DNA of 57,405 nucleotides, from NCBI GenBank assembly GCA_029935455.1, contig JAOZKI010000006.1, positions 1-57,405 of the forward strand, written 5' to 3'. Position numbers and translations under genes: made by a program. Shown here in pieces: positions 9,597 through 18,263 of the stretch; position 1 is the first letter of the stretch, and each line of letters opens with the position of its first letter. The notes beneath the pieces were generated by a model, which saw only the letters and a program-made list of their open reading frames with translations, searched no databases and was not told the DNA's origin. Origin of the DNA: Lysobacterales bacterium (GTDB lineage Bacteria; Pseudomonadota; Gammaproteobacteria; Xanthomonadales; SZUA-36).

Positions 9597-11750
9597 ATGA
9601 AGCATAAAAAAACCCGTTCTGGGCAACATATCAATGCGGAAGCTCCGGACCGCGAGGCCATTATGGCCTGTCTGGAGCAGGCCGGTCGGCCCCTTAAGCG
9701 ACGGGAGCTGGTGGCCGCGCTCAAAGTGATGGAGGCGGACAGCCTGGAAATCCTTCGCCGCCGCCTGCGCGCTATGGAGCGCGATGGGCAGCTGGTGAAA
9801 AATCGCAGCGGCGCGTACGGTCTGGCCGCGCGCATGGACCTGGTCAGCGGCCGCGTTACTGCGCATCCGGATGGCTATGGTTTTCTGGTGCCTGATGAGG
9901 GGGGCGAGGATCTCTATCTGTCATCGCGGGAAATGCGGCCGGTACTGCACGGTGACCGAGTTTTGGCATCCGTGGTGGGCGTAGATGCGCGGGGTCGCCG
10001 AGAAGGCAAGGTGAAAGAGGTGCTGGAACGCGCCCACAGCACCATTGTGGGTCGCTTTCTGGAAGAATCCGGGGTGGCGCTGGTGGTGCCGGACGAAACC
10101 CGGATCGCCCAGGATGTGCTGATCCCTCTGGACGCGACGCTGGATGCGCGTCCGGGTCAGGTGGTGGTCGCGGCCTTGACCCAGCAGCCGACGCACCGTC
10201 AGCCCCCGGTGGGCAAGATCGTGCAGGTGCTGGGCGAGTTCGGCGATCCGGGCATGGCCACCGATATTGCCCTGCATAACTTCGGCATTCCCCAGGAGTG
10301 GCCGGAGGAGGTAGCCACGGAAGCGGCGGCCTTTGGCGATCAGGTTGCTGAGGCCATGAAGCAGGGTCGTAAGGATCTACGTGATTTGCCCCTGGTGACC
10401 ATTGACGGGGCTGATGCGCGGGACTTTGATGATGCGGTATTCGCGCGCCGCCAGCGCAAGGGCTGGCGCCTGGTGGTCGCCATTGCGGATGTGTCCAGCT
10501 ATGTCAGGCCCGGGCTGGCGCTGGATGTAGAGGCGCAGGAGCGGGCCACCTCGGTTTATTTTCCCAACCGGGTGGTACCCATGCTTCCGGAAGCCCTGTC
10601 CAACGGTTTGTGTTCGCTCAAACCGGCCGAGGACCGTCTGTGTCTGGCCTGCGATATGACCGTAGATGAGCAGGGCAAAGTGACACGTAGCCGCTTCGTC
10701 TCTGCGGTCATGCACTCGAAAGCGCGCCTGACCTATGATCAGGTCTGGAAGCACCTGCAGGGTGAGGCGCTGCCGTTTCAGGATGAGCGGCCCGGCGTCA
10801 CGGAATCGCTTCACGATCTGTACGCCCTCTATCAGGTGCTGCGCAAGGCGCGCCGCCAGCGCGGTGCCATCGACTTTGAGAGTCAGGAGGTGAAGTTTCT
10901 CTTCGATGAGGAGGGCACGGTTACGGATCTGGCCCCCACGCAGCGCAATGACGCGCACAAGCTGATCGAAGAGTGCATGATTCTGGCCAATGTGGAGGCG
11001 GCACGTTTTCTGCGAGAATCCAAGCTGCCCGTGCCCTTTCGCGTGCATGCGCCGCCGCCGGTGTTAAAGCTGGAGTCGCTGACGGAGTTTCTGCGTGTGC
11101 ACGGGCTGCGTCCCGGCTGGTCGGAGACTCCGACACCGCGGGATTTCGATCGTATTGTGGCGCAGGTGCGCGGGCGTGAGGACGAAAAGCTGATCATGGC
11201 TGTGCTGTTACGTTCCCAGTCCCTGGCGGCCTACCGGCCCGATAATGGGGGGCATTTCGGTTTGGCTCTGGATGCCTACACGCATTTTACTTCGCCCATT
11301 CGACGTTACCCGGATCTACTGGTGCACCGGGCCATCCATCACCTGATTCGGCGCGGAGAGCGTCAGGATTATCCCTATGATGAGGCACAGATGGATCGTC
11401 TCTGCGAGGCCTGCTCGCACCGCTCACGCCGGGCTGAGGAAGCGGAGCGGGATGTGCATGAGCGCCTTAAGTGTCTCTATCTGGCGCAACACATCGGCAT
11501 GAGCTTTACTGGCATGGTCTCGGGTGTGACGTCTTTTGGCTTGTTCGTAGAACTCGACCATGGCGCCATTAACGGTCTGGTGCATGTCACCAGCCTGCCC
11601 AATGACTACTATCATTTCGACCCCGTTCGGCATCGCCTACAGGGTGAGCGCAGCGGGCGCAGTTACCAGCTGGCGGATCGCATGACCGTTCGTGTCAGGG
11701 ACGTGAACGTGACCGAGCGCAAGATTGATTTTGAGCCAGTATCCGGATGA
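9597..11750 (+). CDS. rnr: ribonuclease R
   Basis: RNase R is a processive 3'-5' exoribonuclease that degrades structured RNA, including rRNA fragments and trans-translation targets. The 717-residue protein starts with a winged-helix segment (about residues 17-78). Cold-shock OB domains with HPDGYGFLVPDEG follow. The RNB catalytic domain contains DGADARDFDDA (residues 270-280), with the four metal-binding aspartates. The S1 domain is at the C-terminus (GMVSGVTSFGLFVELD). It ends soon after S1 and lacks the long Lys-rich tail of E. coli RNase R (813 residues). It is followed by rlmB, as in many relatives. Confidence 0.96.
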   Translation: MKHKKTRSGQHINAEAPDREAIMACLEQAGRPLKRRELVAALKVMEADSLEILRRRLRAMERDGQLVKNRSGAYGLAARMDLVSGRVTAHPDGYGFLVPDEGGEDLYLSSREMRPVLHGDRVLASVVGVDARGRREGKVKEVLERAHSTIVGRFLEESGVALVVPDETRIAQDVLIPLDATLDARPGQVVVAALTQQPTHRQPPVGKIVQVLGEFGDPGMATDIALHNFGIPQEWPEEVATEAAAFGDQVAEAMKQGRKDLRDLPLVTIDGADARDFDDAVFARRQRKGWRLVVAIADVSSYVRPGLALDVEAQERATSVYFPNRVVPMLPEALSNGLCSLKPAEDRLCLACDMTVDEQGKVTRSRFVSAVMHSKARLTYDQVWKHLQGEALPFQDERPGVTESLHDLYALYQVLRKARRQRGAIDFESQEVKFLFDEEGTVTDLAPTQRNDAHKLIEECMILANVEAARFLRESKLPVPFRVHAPPPVLKLESLTEFLRVHGLRPGWSETPTPRDFDRIVAQVRGREDEKLIMAVLLRSQSLAAYRPDNGGHFGLALDAYTHFTSPIRRYPDLLVHRAIHHLIRRGERQDYPYDEAQMDRLCEACSHRSRRAEEAERDVHERLKCLYLAQHIGMSFTGMVSGVTSFGLFVELDHGAINGLVHVTSLPNDYYHFDPVRHRLQGERSGRSYQLADRMTVRVRDVNVTERKIDFEPVSG

Positions 11751-11760
11751 GGGCCAGCCC

Positions 11761-12522
11761 ATGAGTAAGGACCGATCGCGACTGGTGGCCGGCATCAATC
11801 CGGTGCTGGCAGCCTTGCGTAACAAACCGCAATCCATTGCCCGGCTGTATTTGGCCAAGGGATCCCATAACCAGCGGGTAAAAGACATTGAGCTGCTGGC
11901 TCGCGATCTGAACCTGGAGGTAGTGCTCACGCAGCGCGAACGTCTGGATGAACTGGCCGGTCTCGATCGCCATCAGGATGTGCTGTTGCTGTTGTCTGCC
12001 CAGCCGGGGCTGGACGAGGCTGGGCTCTACGCGCTGTTGGAATCGCTGCAGGAGCCGCCGCTCTTATTGGTGCTGGATGGGGTCACGGATCCGCACAATC
12101 TTGGCGCCTGCCTGCGCACTGCTGAAGGCGCTGGAGTGCATGCGGTCCTGGTGCCGCGTGACCGGGCAGCCGGTTTGACGCCGGTGGCGCGCAAGGCCTC
12201 TGCCGGAGCCTCGGAAGTGATTCCATTGGTGCAAGTGACCAATTTGGCGCGCACGTTACGCGAGTTGAAACAACGCGGCATTTGGCTCTGTGGCACCAGT
12301 GATCGTGCCCAGACCTCGCTCTATGCCCAGGACCTGACCGGGCCCATGGCCCTGGTTATGGGCAGTGAGGGGCAGGGCCTGCGCCGCCTGACCGCTGAGA
12401 CCTGTGATTTTCTTCTGTCTCTGCCCATGCGTGGCACGGTCAACAGCCTGAATGTCTCGGTGGCCACCGGCGTCTGTCTCTACGAAATTGGCCGGCAACG
12501 CAGCCTGGAGCAGGGCGCATGA
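11761..12522 (+). CDS. rlmB: 23S rRNA (guanosine-2'-O-)-methyltransferase RlmB
   Basis: RlmB is the SPOUT methyltransferase that 2'-O-methylates G2251 in the 23S rRNA P-loop. It has an N-terminal substrate-binding domain (LVAGINPVLAALRNKP). The catalytic SPOUT domain contains LLVLDGVTDPHNLGACLRTAEG, then VMGSEGQGLRRL and LPMRGTVNSLNVSVATGVCLYE, the three family motifs. The ATG at 11761 (MSKDRSR, 253 residues) is chosen over an in-frame TTG at 11725 that would overlap rnr. It ends in an ATGA overlap with the next gene. Confidence 0.96.
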   Translation: MSKDRSRLVAGINPVLAALRNKPQSIARLYLAKGSHNQRVKDIELLARDLNLEVVLTQRERLDELAGLDRHQDVLLLLSAQPGLDEAGLYALLESLQEPPLLLVLDGVTDPHNLGACLRTAEGAGVHAVLVPRDRAAGLTPVARKASAGASEVIPLVQVTNLARTLRELKQRGIWLCGTSDRAQTSLYAQDLTGPMALVMGSEGQGLRRLTAETCDFLLSLPMRGTVNSLNVSVATGVCLYEIGRQRSLEQGA

Positions 12523-13481
12523 GCCGTATACGGGTCGCTTTGGCGCAGCTGGCGCCGGTCTTACTGGATCGGGAGGCAACGCTGGCCAAGGTGCACAGCG
12601 CCATGCGCGAGGCGGCCGGGCAGGGCGCGCAGCTGGTGGCTTTTGGCGAAGCCCTGGTGCCGGGCTATCCCTTCTGGTCCGAGCGCACGGATGGGGCCCG
12701 TTTTAATTCGTCTGTGCAAAAGGCCATGCATGCGCTCTATCAGCAGCAGGCCATTGATGTGGCCGGCGGCCAGCTCGCTGCCACCTGCGCTCTGGCGCGG
12801 GAATTGGGCCTAGCGGTTTATCTGGGATGCATGGAGCGCGCCACCGACCGAAGTCACCACAGCTTATACGCCAGTCTTGTCTACATTGATGCTCAGGGGG
12901 AGATTGGCTCGGTGCATCGTAAGCTGCAGCCTACCTATGATGAGCGCCTGAACTGGGCGCCCGGTGACGGCCATGGGCTGCGGGTCCATGACCTGGCCGG
13001 TTTCCGTGTCGGTGGATTGAACTGCTGGGAAAACTGGATGCCTCTGCCGCGGGCGGCGCTCTACGGGCAGGGTGAAAACCTGCATGTGGCGGTCTGGCCC
13101 GGTAGTGTCCGTAATACGGCCGATATCACCCGCTATCTGGCTCTGGAAGGGCGTTCCTATGTGCTTTCCGTCTCAGCCGTCATGCGTCAGCAATGGTTGC
13201 CTGATGAGCTACCGCTGGCCGCTGCCATGAAAGCGGAGCAGGAGGACTGGCTCTGTGATGGCGGCTCCTGTATCGCTGCACCTGACGGCAGCTGGCTGTT
13301 GGAGCCGCAGCAGGGCTGTGAGGGCGTTTTTGTGGCGGACCTGGAGCTGAACCGCGTGTATGAGGAGCGTCAAAACTTCGACCCGGCCGGGCACTACTCG
13401 CGGCCCGACGTCACCCGCCTGGTGGTGAATCGAGAGCGCCAGAGCACGGTACGGTTCAGCGACACTGATCGGACCGACTAG
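12519..13481 (+). CDS. nitrilase-family carbon-nitrogen hydrolase
   Basis: The protein (320 residues) belongs to the nitrilase superfamily and keeps the full Glu-Lys-Cys triad: Glu in AFGEALVPGYPFW, Lys in VHRKLQPTYDERLNW, Cys in GGLNCWENWMPLPRAAL. The CWEN-PLPR-ALY-QGE context and GSxxNTADI resemble true nitrilases (nitrile to carboxylate plus ammonia) more than amidases or NAD synthetase domains, but the substrate cannot be read from sequence. The start overlaps the rlmB stop by four bases (ATGA). Co-transcription with rnr-rlmB is likely, though functionally unexplained. Confidence 0.88.
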   Translation: MSRIRVALAQLAPVLLDREATLAKVHSAMREAAGQGAQLVAFGEALVPGYPFWSERTDGARFNSSVQKAMHALYQQQAIDVAGGQLAATCALARELGLAVYLGCMERATDRSHHSLYASLVYIDAQGEIGSVHRKLQPTYDERLNWAPGDGHGLRVHDLAGFRVGGLNCWENWMPLPRAALYGQGENLHVAVWPGSVRNTADITRYLALEGRSYVLSVSAVMRQQWLPDELPLAAAMKAEQEDWLCDGGSCIAAPDGSWLLEPQQGCEGVFVADLELNRVYEERQNFDPAGHYSRPDVTRLVVNRERQSTVRFSDTDRTD

Positions 13482-13487
13482 CGCCAG

Positions 13488-14138
13488 TCAGGCCGGTAGC
13501 CGATGGCCCGCTTCCCGTCCCAGTTCTTGCAGCCAGAGGCGCATATGGCTGGCGCGTCGCTGGGCTTCCGCGCGGCCGGCCTCGGTCTGCATGGTGTCCG
13601 GTAGCTTGAACAGCTTGCGGTAGAAGTGATCCACCATGAAGGCGCGGTCATCCAGCGGTCGATGCTGGGCAAAGGGGTCTTCCGGGTCGTAAAGGGCGCT
13701 GCCCATGGCGCCCCCGGTGAGCAGGCAGCGCGCGATACCCATGGCGCCAAGCGCGTCCAGCCGATCCGCATCCTGTACCACCCCTGCCTCCTTGCTGCGC
13801 ACCGGGATATTGGCCGAGTAAGAATGGGCGGCCACCGCATGATGCACAGCCTCAAGCTGCGCCTCTGGATAGCCCCAGTCGCGCAGAAAGTGAACGGCTT
13901 CGTCAGCCGATAGCCGGGAGGCACGCTCACGGTCAGGGCTGTCCTTGGCCACCTGCACGCAGTCATGCAGCCAGGCGGCTGGCAAGGTGATTTCCTTTTT
14001 AGCTTGTTCTATATCAGTAAGTTGTAGCGCAGTGGTGACAACTCGCTTCACGTGTGAAATATCGTGCGCCGGGTCGGCGGCCGTGCGCGCAGCCACAAAC
14101 TGCTCGCAGTCCTGGGCCAGGCGTTGTAGATCAATCAA
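13488..14138 (-). CDS. HD-domain phosphohydrolase
   Basis: A cytoplasmic HD-superfamily metal-dependent phosphohydrolase of 216 residues. The motifs are DPAHDISHVKRVV (first His), AAWLHDC (HD pair) and VVQDADRLDALGAMGIAR (distal Asp). This is the pattern of the YedJ-like group, whose natural substrate is not settled. It starts with TTG at 14138, overlapping the rluB stop (14135-14137), so it is the last gene of the yciO-scpA-scpB-rluB run. Its end is six bases from the convergent nitrilase gene. Confidence 0.88.
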   Translation of the reverse strand: MIDLQRLAQDCEQFVAARTAADPAHDISHVKRVVTTALQLTDIEQAKKEITLPAAWLHDCVQVAKDSPDRERASRLSADEAVHFLRDWGYPEAQLEAVHHAVAAHSYSANIPVRSKEAGVVQDADRLDALGAMGIARCLLTGGAMGSALYDPEDPFAQHRPLDDRAFMVDHFYRKLFKLPDTMQTEAGRAEAQRRASHMRLWLQELGREAGHRLPA

Positions 14139-15043
14139 GGCTTCGATCCCTGGCGCTTCCTGCGGGCGGGGCGTGGCCTGCGCGGGCCGGGTTTTCCTGC
14201 GCCGGCCTTGCGGCGTCCGCTGCGCGCCGGGCCGGCCTGCGTGCCCTTCAGCGGGCGCAAGCTTAGCTGTCGTTCCGGCGTGGCGCTCAGGCTCGCATCC
14301 TCACGCAATATCTGATGGTCCTTGGCTTCCAGCTCGGACCAGGCACCCATACGTAAACGATGGGGCAGAAAGACCGCGCCATAGCGCACCCGCTTAAGGC
14401 GGCTGACGGTTACGCCCTGGGAGGCCCAGAGGCGGCGTACCTCACGATTCCGGCCTTCCATCAGCGTCACATGAAACCAGTGGTTCTCGCCGTCGCCACC
14501 GGAATCCACCACGTCACCGAAGCGCGCGGGGCCGTCCTCCAGCTCTACGCCGTCTTTCAGGCGCTGGATCATGGCCGGGTCCACGTCGCCAAACACACGA
14601 CAGGCATATTCGCGATCGATCTGGCTGGAGGGGTGCATCATGGCATTGGCCAGTTCGCCATCGGTGGTCAGAAGCAACAGGCCGGTGGTGTTGATATCGA
14701 GTCGACCCACGGCGACCCAACGGCCCCCCTTCACGCTGGGCAGGCGGTCAAACACGGTCGGCCGGCCTTCCGGATCCGAGCGGGTGGTGATCTCGCCCAG
14801 AGGCTTGTTGTAGACCAGCGACCGATGGTGCGCCGCACGGCCCACCACCTTGTAACGGGCCTGACCAAGGGCCACCTGGTCACCTTCGCTGGCGCTGCTG
14901 CCGATGGTGGCTACGCTACCGTTCAGGCGCACCTCGCCGTCGCGAATGCGTTGCTCAAGACCGCGTCGGGATCCTTCCCCGGCGTCTGCAAGGAGCTTTT
15001 GCAGGCGCGCCGAGGGCGCGGCTGCGGGGGATGCTTCGCTCAT
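14135..15043 (-). CDS. rluB: 23S rRNA pseudouridine(2605) synthase RluB
   Basis: RluB/RsuA-family pseudouridine synthase. An N-terminal S4 RNA-binding domain (RLQKLLADAGEGSRRGLEQRIRDG is its start) is followed by the catalytic domain with GRLDINTTGLLLLT, whose Asp is the nucleophile. LMEGRNREVRRLW and VSRLKRVRYG also match. The tail after residue 260 is strongly basic (GRRKAGAGKPGPRRPRPARR), typical of RluB and probably rRNA-binding. The 302-residue protein overlaps scpB by ATGA. The scpA-scpB-rluB arrangement is common in proteobacteria. Confidence 0.95.
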   Translation of the reverse strand: MSEASPAAAPSARLQKLLADAGEGSRRGLEQRIRDGEVRLNGSVATIGSSASEGDQVALGQARYKVVGRAAHHRSLVYNKPLGEITTRSDPEGRPTVFDRLPSVKGGRWVAVGRLDINTTGLLLLTTDGELANAMMHPSSQIDREYACRVFGDVDPAMIQRLKDGVELEDGPARFGDVVDSGGDGENHWFHVTLMEGRNREVRRLWASQGVTVSRLKRVRYGAVFLPHRLRMGAWSELEAKDHQILREDASLSATPERQLSLRPLKGTQAGPARSGRRKAGAGKPGPRRPRPARRKRQGSKP

Positions 15044-15918
15044 GATGGGTCGACTGCCTGGGGCGGGTTAGAGCCCTTATCTTCGTCGACCGCATCGTCA
15101 GCACCCTCGGCCACCAGATCGCCCTGCGCGCTGTCCGGGTCCACCCCCGCATCAACAGCGGGCGCCTCCGCGCCAATATCGATATGGTCCGCTTCCACCA
15201 GGGCGCGATCGAGCTGCGCAAAGGCCTGGTCAAGATCCTCATCGTCCGCGTCCGCGTCAAACTCGGCGATCGTTTCCTCCGGGTCCCTGTCCGCGGTTTC
15301 AACTGCCGCTGTCTGCGACTTCTCAGCGGCGGCCTCGTTGTCCGGGTCCAGGGCCAGTTCCGGCTCCAGGCTCTCCATGTCCTTGATCTCCGACAGGGTC
15401 GGAAGCTGGTCCAGGCTTTTCAGATTGAAGTAGTCGAGAAATGCCTTGGTGGTGCCGAACAGGGCGGGCTTACCCGGTACATCACGATGGCCCACGATAC
15501 GAATCCACTCGCGCTCCTGCAGGGAACGGATGATATTGGAACTGAGGCTCACCCCGCGCACGGATTCGATCTCGCCACGCGTGATGGGCTGCCGGTAGGC
15601 TATCAGCGACAGGGTTTCCAGCATGGCGCGGGAATAACGCTGGGGTTTTTCCGTCCACAGGCGTGCGACCCAGTCATGCAGGCCGGCCTTGGTCTGCATG
15701 CGGAAGCCACTGGCCACTTCTTTCAGCTCCACACCGCGGTCGGCACAGTCTTCCGCGATCGCTTCCAAGGCCTGACCCAGCTGCGTATTGCTGGGGCGTT
15801 CCTCATCGGTAAACAGGGCCGCCAGCTGCGCCTGGGTCAGCGGTCCGTCGGCCGCCAGCAGGGCGGCCTCGAGAATGTGTTTCAAGGGATGCCCGGCAAG
15901 GGTCGGTAGCTCGGCCAT
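15040..15918 (-). CDS. scpB: segregation and condensation protein B
   Basis: ScpB is the dimeric winged-helix subunit that binds ScpA in the SMC condensin complex. The conserved core covers about residues 1-185, including LKHILEAALLAADGPLT, LETLSLIAYRQPITRGEIESVRGV and GRxxxPGKPALFGTT-like text (VGHRDVPGKPALFGTT). The remaining 100 or so residues form a very acidic low-complexity tail (AEFDADADDEDLDQAF). Such tails vary between species. It lies directly after scpA with a 5-bp gap and overlaps rluB. Confidence 0.96.
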   Translation of the reverse strand: MAELPTLAGHPLKHILEAALLAADGPLTQAQLAALFTDEERPSNTQLGQALEAIAEDCADRGVELKEVASGFRMQTKAGLHDWVARLWTEKPQRYSRAMLETLSLIAYRQPITRGEIESVRGVSLSSNIIRSLQEREWIRIVGHRDVPGKPALFGTTKAFLDYFNLKSLDQLPTLSEIKDMESLEPELALDPDNEAAAEKSQTAAVETADRDPEETIAEFDADADDEDLDQAFAQLDRALVEADHIDIGAEAPAVDAGVDPDSAQGDLVAEGADDAVDEDKGSNPPQAVDPS

Positions 15919-15923
15919 GATAA

Positions 15924-16775
15924 TCAGGTTTCCTGGTAGCCAGGGGACTTCACATAGATGCGCCCCATGGTTTCATTTTGAATAAGGTCCACGAGCCGCT
16001 CTTTGCTGAGTTCCATGAGGGCCAGAAAACTGACCACCACGCCCATGCGGCCTTCCTCCAGCGTAAACAGGGCATGAAACTCCATATAGGGCGCGTCACG
16101 CAGCTGGTCCATGATGCGGCTCATGCGCTCCCGCACCGACAGCGGCTCCTGCTGGATATGATGGTGGGTGAACATATCAGCGCGACTCATGACGTCGCGC
16201 AGAGCAGCCAGAATGTCTTCCAGCGCCACTTCCGGTGGTACTTTGACTATCTCTTTTTCTTCCAGAAAGGCCACGGCTACCGAGTAGTCACGTTCCTGGC
16301 GGGGCAGCTCTTCCAGGTCTTCCGCGGCCTGCTTGAAGCGTTCGTACTCCTGCAGGCGACGGACCAGCTCCGCGCGCGGGTCCTCTTCCTCGCCTTCTTC
16401 GGCGGCAGGGCGCGGCAGCAGCATGCGGGATTTGATCTCAGCGAGGATAGCGGCCATGACCAGATACTCGGCCGCCAGCTCAAACTTAACGTCCTGCAGC
16501 AGTTCAACGTAGCTCACGTACTGGCGGGAAATTTCCGCGATGGGTATGTCGAGAATATCGAGATTCTGGCGCCGAATAAGATACAGAAGCAGATCAAGCG
16601 GACCTTCAAAAGCCTCCAAAATGACTTCCAGGGCCTCCGGCGGGATGTACAGATCTTCCGGCAGCTTGGTCACCGGCTGACCCTGCACCAGGGCAAACGG
16701 CATTTCTCCCTGATGGGCGCCGGGCAGGTTGCTGGCTGTGTCGGCGCTTTCTGCGCCGGGGGCTTCTGCGTTCAA
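15924..16775 (-). CDS. scpA: segregation and condensation protein A
   Basis: ScpA is the kleisin that bridges SMC heads. The N-terminal signature FEGPLDLLLYLIRRQNLDI is intact (about residues 54-72), followed by AAEYLVMAAILAEIKSRMLLP. The C-terminal winged helix (VVSFLALMELSKERLVDLIQ) is also present. The frame opens at a TTG (16775). No ATG is available between it and the in-frame stop upstream, although an internal ATG (GEMPFALV, about residue 24) could be an alternative start. The gene lies 22 bp after yciO. smc is about 2 kb away on the other strand. Confidence 0.94.
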   Translation of the reverse strand: MNAEAPGAESADTASNLPGAHQGEMPFALVQGQPVTKLPEDLYIPPEALEVILEAFEGPLDLLLYLIRRQNLDILDIPIAEISRQYVSYVELLQDVKFELAAEYLVMAAILAEIKSRMLLPRPAAEEGEEEDPRAELVRRLQEYERFKQAAEDLEELPRQERDYSVAVAFLEEKEIVKVPPEVALEDILAALRDVMSRADMFTHHHIQQEPLSVRERMSRIMDQLRDAPYMEFHALFTLEEGRMGVVVSFLALMELSKERLVDLIQNETMGRIYVKSPGYQET

Positions 16776-16797
16776 TGCTGCGGGTCCGAAATCGACA

Positions 16798-17403
16798 TCA
16801 AAAGTCTACCACGCCCGCGCCCTGGCGCAGCACGACCGGGTGTTCCCCGGTCAGGTCCAGTAGCGTGGTCGGCTCCAGTGCACAGTAGCCTGCATCGACA
16901 AACAGATCGATATCCTGATGCACCGCATCATAAAGATCTTCCGAATCGTAGATATCTTCATCGGGAAGCAGCAGGGACGAGCTCAGCAGCGGTTCATCCA
17001 GCGATTCCAGCAGGGCCTGCACCACCGCATTATCGGGAATGCGCACGCCCACCGTTTGCTGGCGGTGCTTTACGCTGCGCGGGACCTGACTGGTCGCCGG
17101 CAGGATAAAGGTAAAGGGTCCGGGCGTCAGCTGACGGATCATGCGATGCCAGCTGTTGTTGACGCGCGTCAGCTGACCCACGTCCGAGAGGCTGCGGCAG
17201 CAGTAGGTAAAGTGATGATGCCGGTTGAGCTGGCGCAGACGAATGACCCGTTCGCGGGCCTGCCGGTTATCCGTGCGCCAGCCCAGGGCATAGCCCGAAT
17301 CGGTGGGATAGGCGATCAGACCGCCGCGTACCAGTACCCCGACAATGCGGTCGATTTCGCGCGGTTTTGGCCCGTGCACGTTGACAGACAAGCGTTCACT
17401 CAT
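16798..17403 (-). CDS. yciO: YciO, Sua5/YrdC/TsaC-superfamily protein
   Basis: A 201-residue single-domain protein of the Sua5/TsaC superfamily, of the YciO branch. Diagnostic text includes GGLIAYPTDSGYALGW, RLRQLNRHHHFTYCCRSLSD, LTPGPFTFILPATSQVPR and VGVRIPDNAVVQALLE. TsaC proper makes threonylcarbamoyl-AMP for tRNA t6A37. YciO proteins share the fold, but their cellular substrate is less certain. It heads the minus-strand yciO-scpA-scpB-rluB-HD run and is divergent from yciI. Confidence 0.92.
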   Translation of the reverse strand: MSERLSVNVHGPKPREIDRIVGVLVRGGLIAYPTDSGYALGWRTDNRQARERVIRLRQLNRHHHFTYCCRSLSDVGQLTRVNNSWHRMIRQLTPGPFTFILPATSQVPRSVKHRQQTVGVRIPDNAVVQALLESLDEPLLSSSLLLPDEDIYDSEDLYDAVHQDIDLFVDAGYCALEPTTLLDLTGEHPVVLRQGAGVVDF

Positions 17404-17528
17404 AGGTACCGCAGTTTACGCGCCGAAAGGCACTTCGGCCATAGCTATATCTGCCCCGGAGAGCCAGTGTATGATCGGCCCTTGCGTCGCCGACGGGCGG
17501 CCTCTCTGAACCGTGTTGGAGTGACATC

Positions 17529-17828
17529 ATGTGGTATTTCATTCATGCCAAGGACAAGCCGGGGTCGCTGGAAAAGCGTTTGGCTGCGCGTCCGGACCAT
17601 CTCGCGCGACTGCAGGAACTGCAGGATCAGGGTCGTTTGCTGGTCGCGGGTCCCTGTCCCGCTATTGACAGTGAGGAGCCGGGGCCAGCCGGTTTTAGCG
17701 GTTCCATGGTGGTGCTGTCTTTCGACAGCCTGGAAGAGGCCAAGGCCTGGGCGGAGGCGGATCCCTATATGGCGGCTGGCGTCTATGAGCAGGTGGACGT
17801 GTATCCCTATAAGCCGGTGCTGCCCTGA
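17529..17828 (+). CDS. yciI: YciI family protein
   Basis: A 99-residue YciI-like ferredoxin-fold protein. The family His-Asp pair is visible near the N-terminus ([19 protein letters not shown]), followed by GRLLVAGP and the [25 protein letters not shown] segment. These proteins are small enzymes or domains of mostly unknown substrate. The stop abuts the bolA start (TGATG), so the two are co-translated. The promoter would lie in the 125-bp divergent gap to yciO, where TATGAT (about 17471) is a possible -10. Confidence 0.93.
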   Translation: MWYFIHAKDKPGSLEKRLAARPDHLARLQELQDQGRLLVAGPCPAIDSEEPGPAGFSGSMVVLSFDSLEEAKAWAEADPYMAAGVYEQVDVYPYKPVLP

Positions 17829-18103
17829 TGCAGCCAGCGGAGCGCCCGGGCGAGATCGAGCGACGATTGCGTGATGCCCTGGATCCGGAGTCACTGCAGG
17901 TAGAGGATGAATCGCATCTCCATGCAGGTCACGCCGGCGCCCGGGACGGGCGCGGACACTTCCGCGTATCGATCATTTCCGAGGCCTTTGAAGGCCTGAC
18001 TCTGATCCGGCGCCACCGGCTGGTCTATGAAGCCATGGGAAGCCTCATGGAGACCGATATTCACGCTTTGTCCATTGAAGCCATTGCGTCATCCGAGTTC
18101 TGA
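17828..18103 (+). CDS. BolA family protein
   Basis: A 91-residue BolA/IbaG-like protein. The conserved elements are IERRLRDALDPESLQVEDESHLHAGHAGA at the N-terminus and HFRVSIISEAFEGLTLIRRHRLVYEAMG, the helix-turn-helix-like fold with the FxGxxxxxRHRxVY signature, followed by IHALSIEA. BolA proteins pair with monothiol glutaredoxins in iron-sulfur trafficking or act as regulators. Which applies here is unknown. It overlaps the yciI stop by one base. Confidence 0.93.
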   Translation: MQPAERPGEIERRLRDALDPESLQVEDESHLHAGHAGARDGRGHFRVSIISEAFEGLTLIRRHRLVYEAMGSLMETDIHALSIEAIASSEF

Positions 18104-18263
18104 GGTCGGCTTTCTCTGCGCCTCGTTTCCGGGGCTACTCGCGGTCCGATCGGGTGCTATACTCGATCGGGCAACGCGGCATGTCTTGCCTTCGGGAGGG
18201 TGCCGGCCTAGACAACAATAACCCCGGCGCAGAGCTACCTGCGCGTGCCCAAAGAAACCATCA

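Noticed and set aside
10377-11048. 223-codon minus-strand frame
   Set aside because: It is antisense to the RNB catalytic domain of rnr and has no recognisable domain or ribosome site.
13594-13630. Additional ops-like sites (GCGGTAG) in the HD gene
   Set aside because: The matches lack the leading GG and the NNTG end and lie inside a coding region on the opposite strand.
14360-15909. Two long + strand frames (357 and 241 codons) across rluB and scpB
   Set aside because: They are the complement of well-identified genes and have no domain signal.
15978-17108. 376-codon open frame on the + strand
   Set aside because: It is antisense to scpA and yciO, both of which have clear family motifs. 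The translation is His/Gln-rich and lacks domains.
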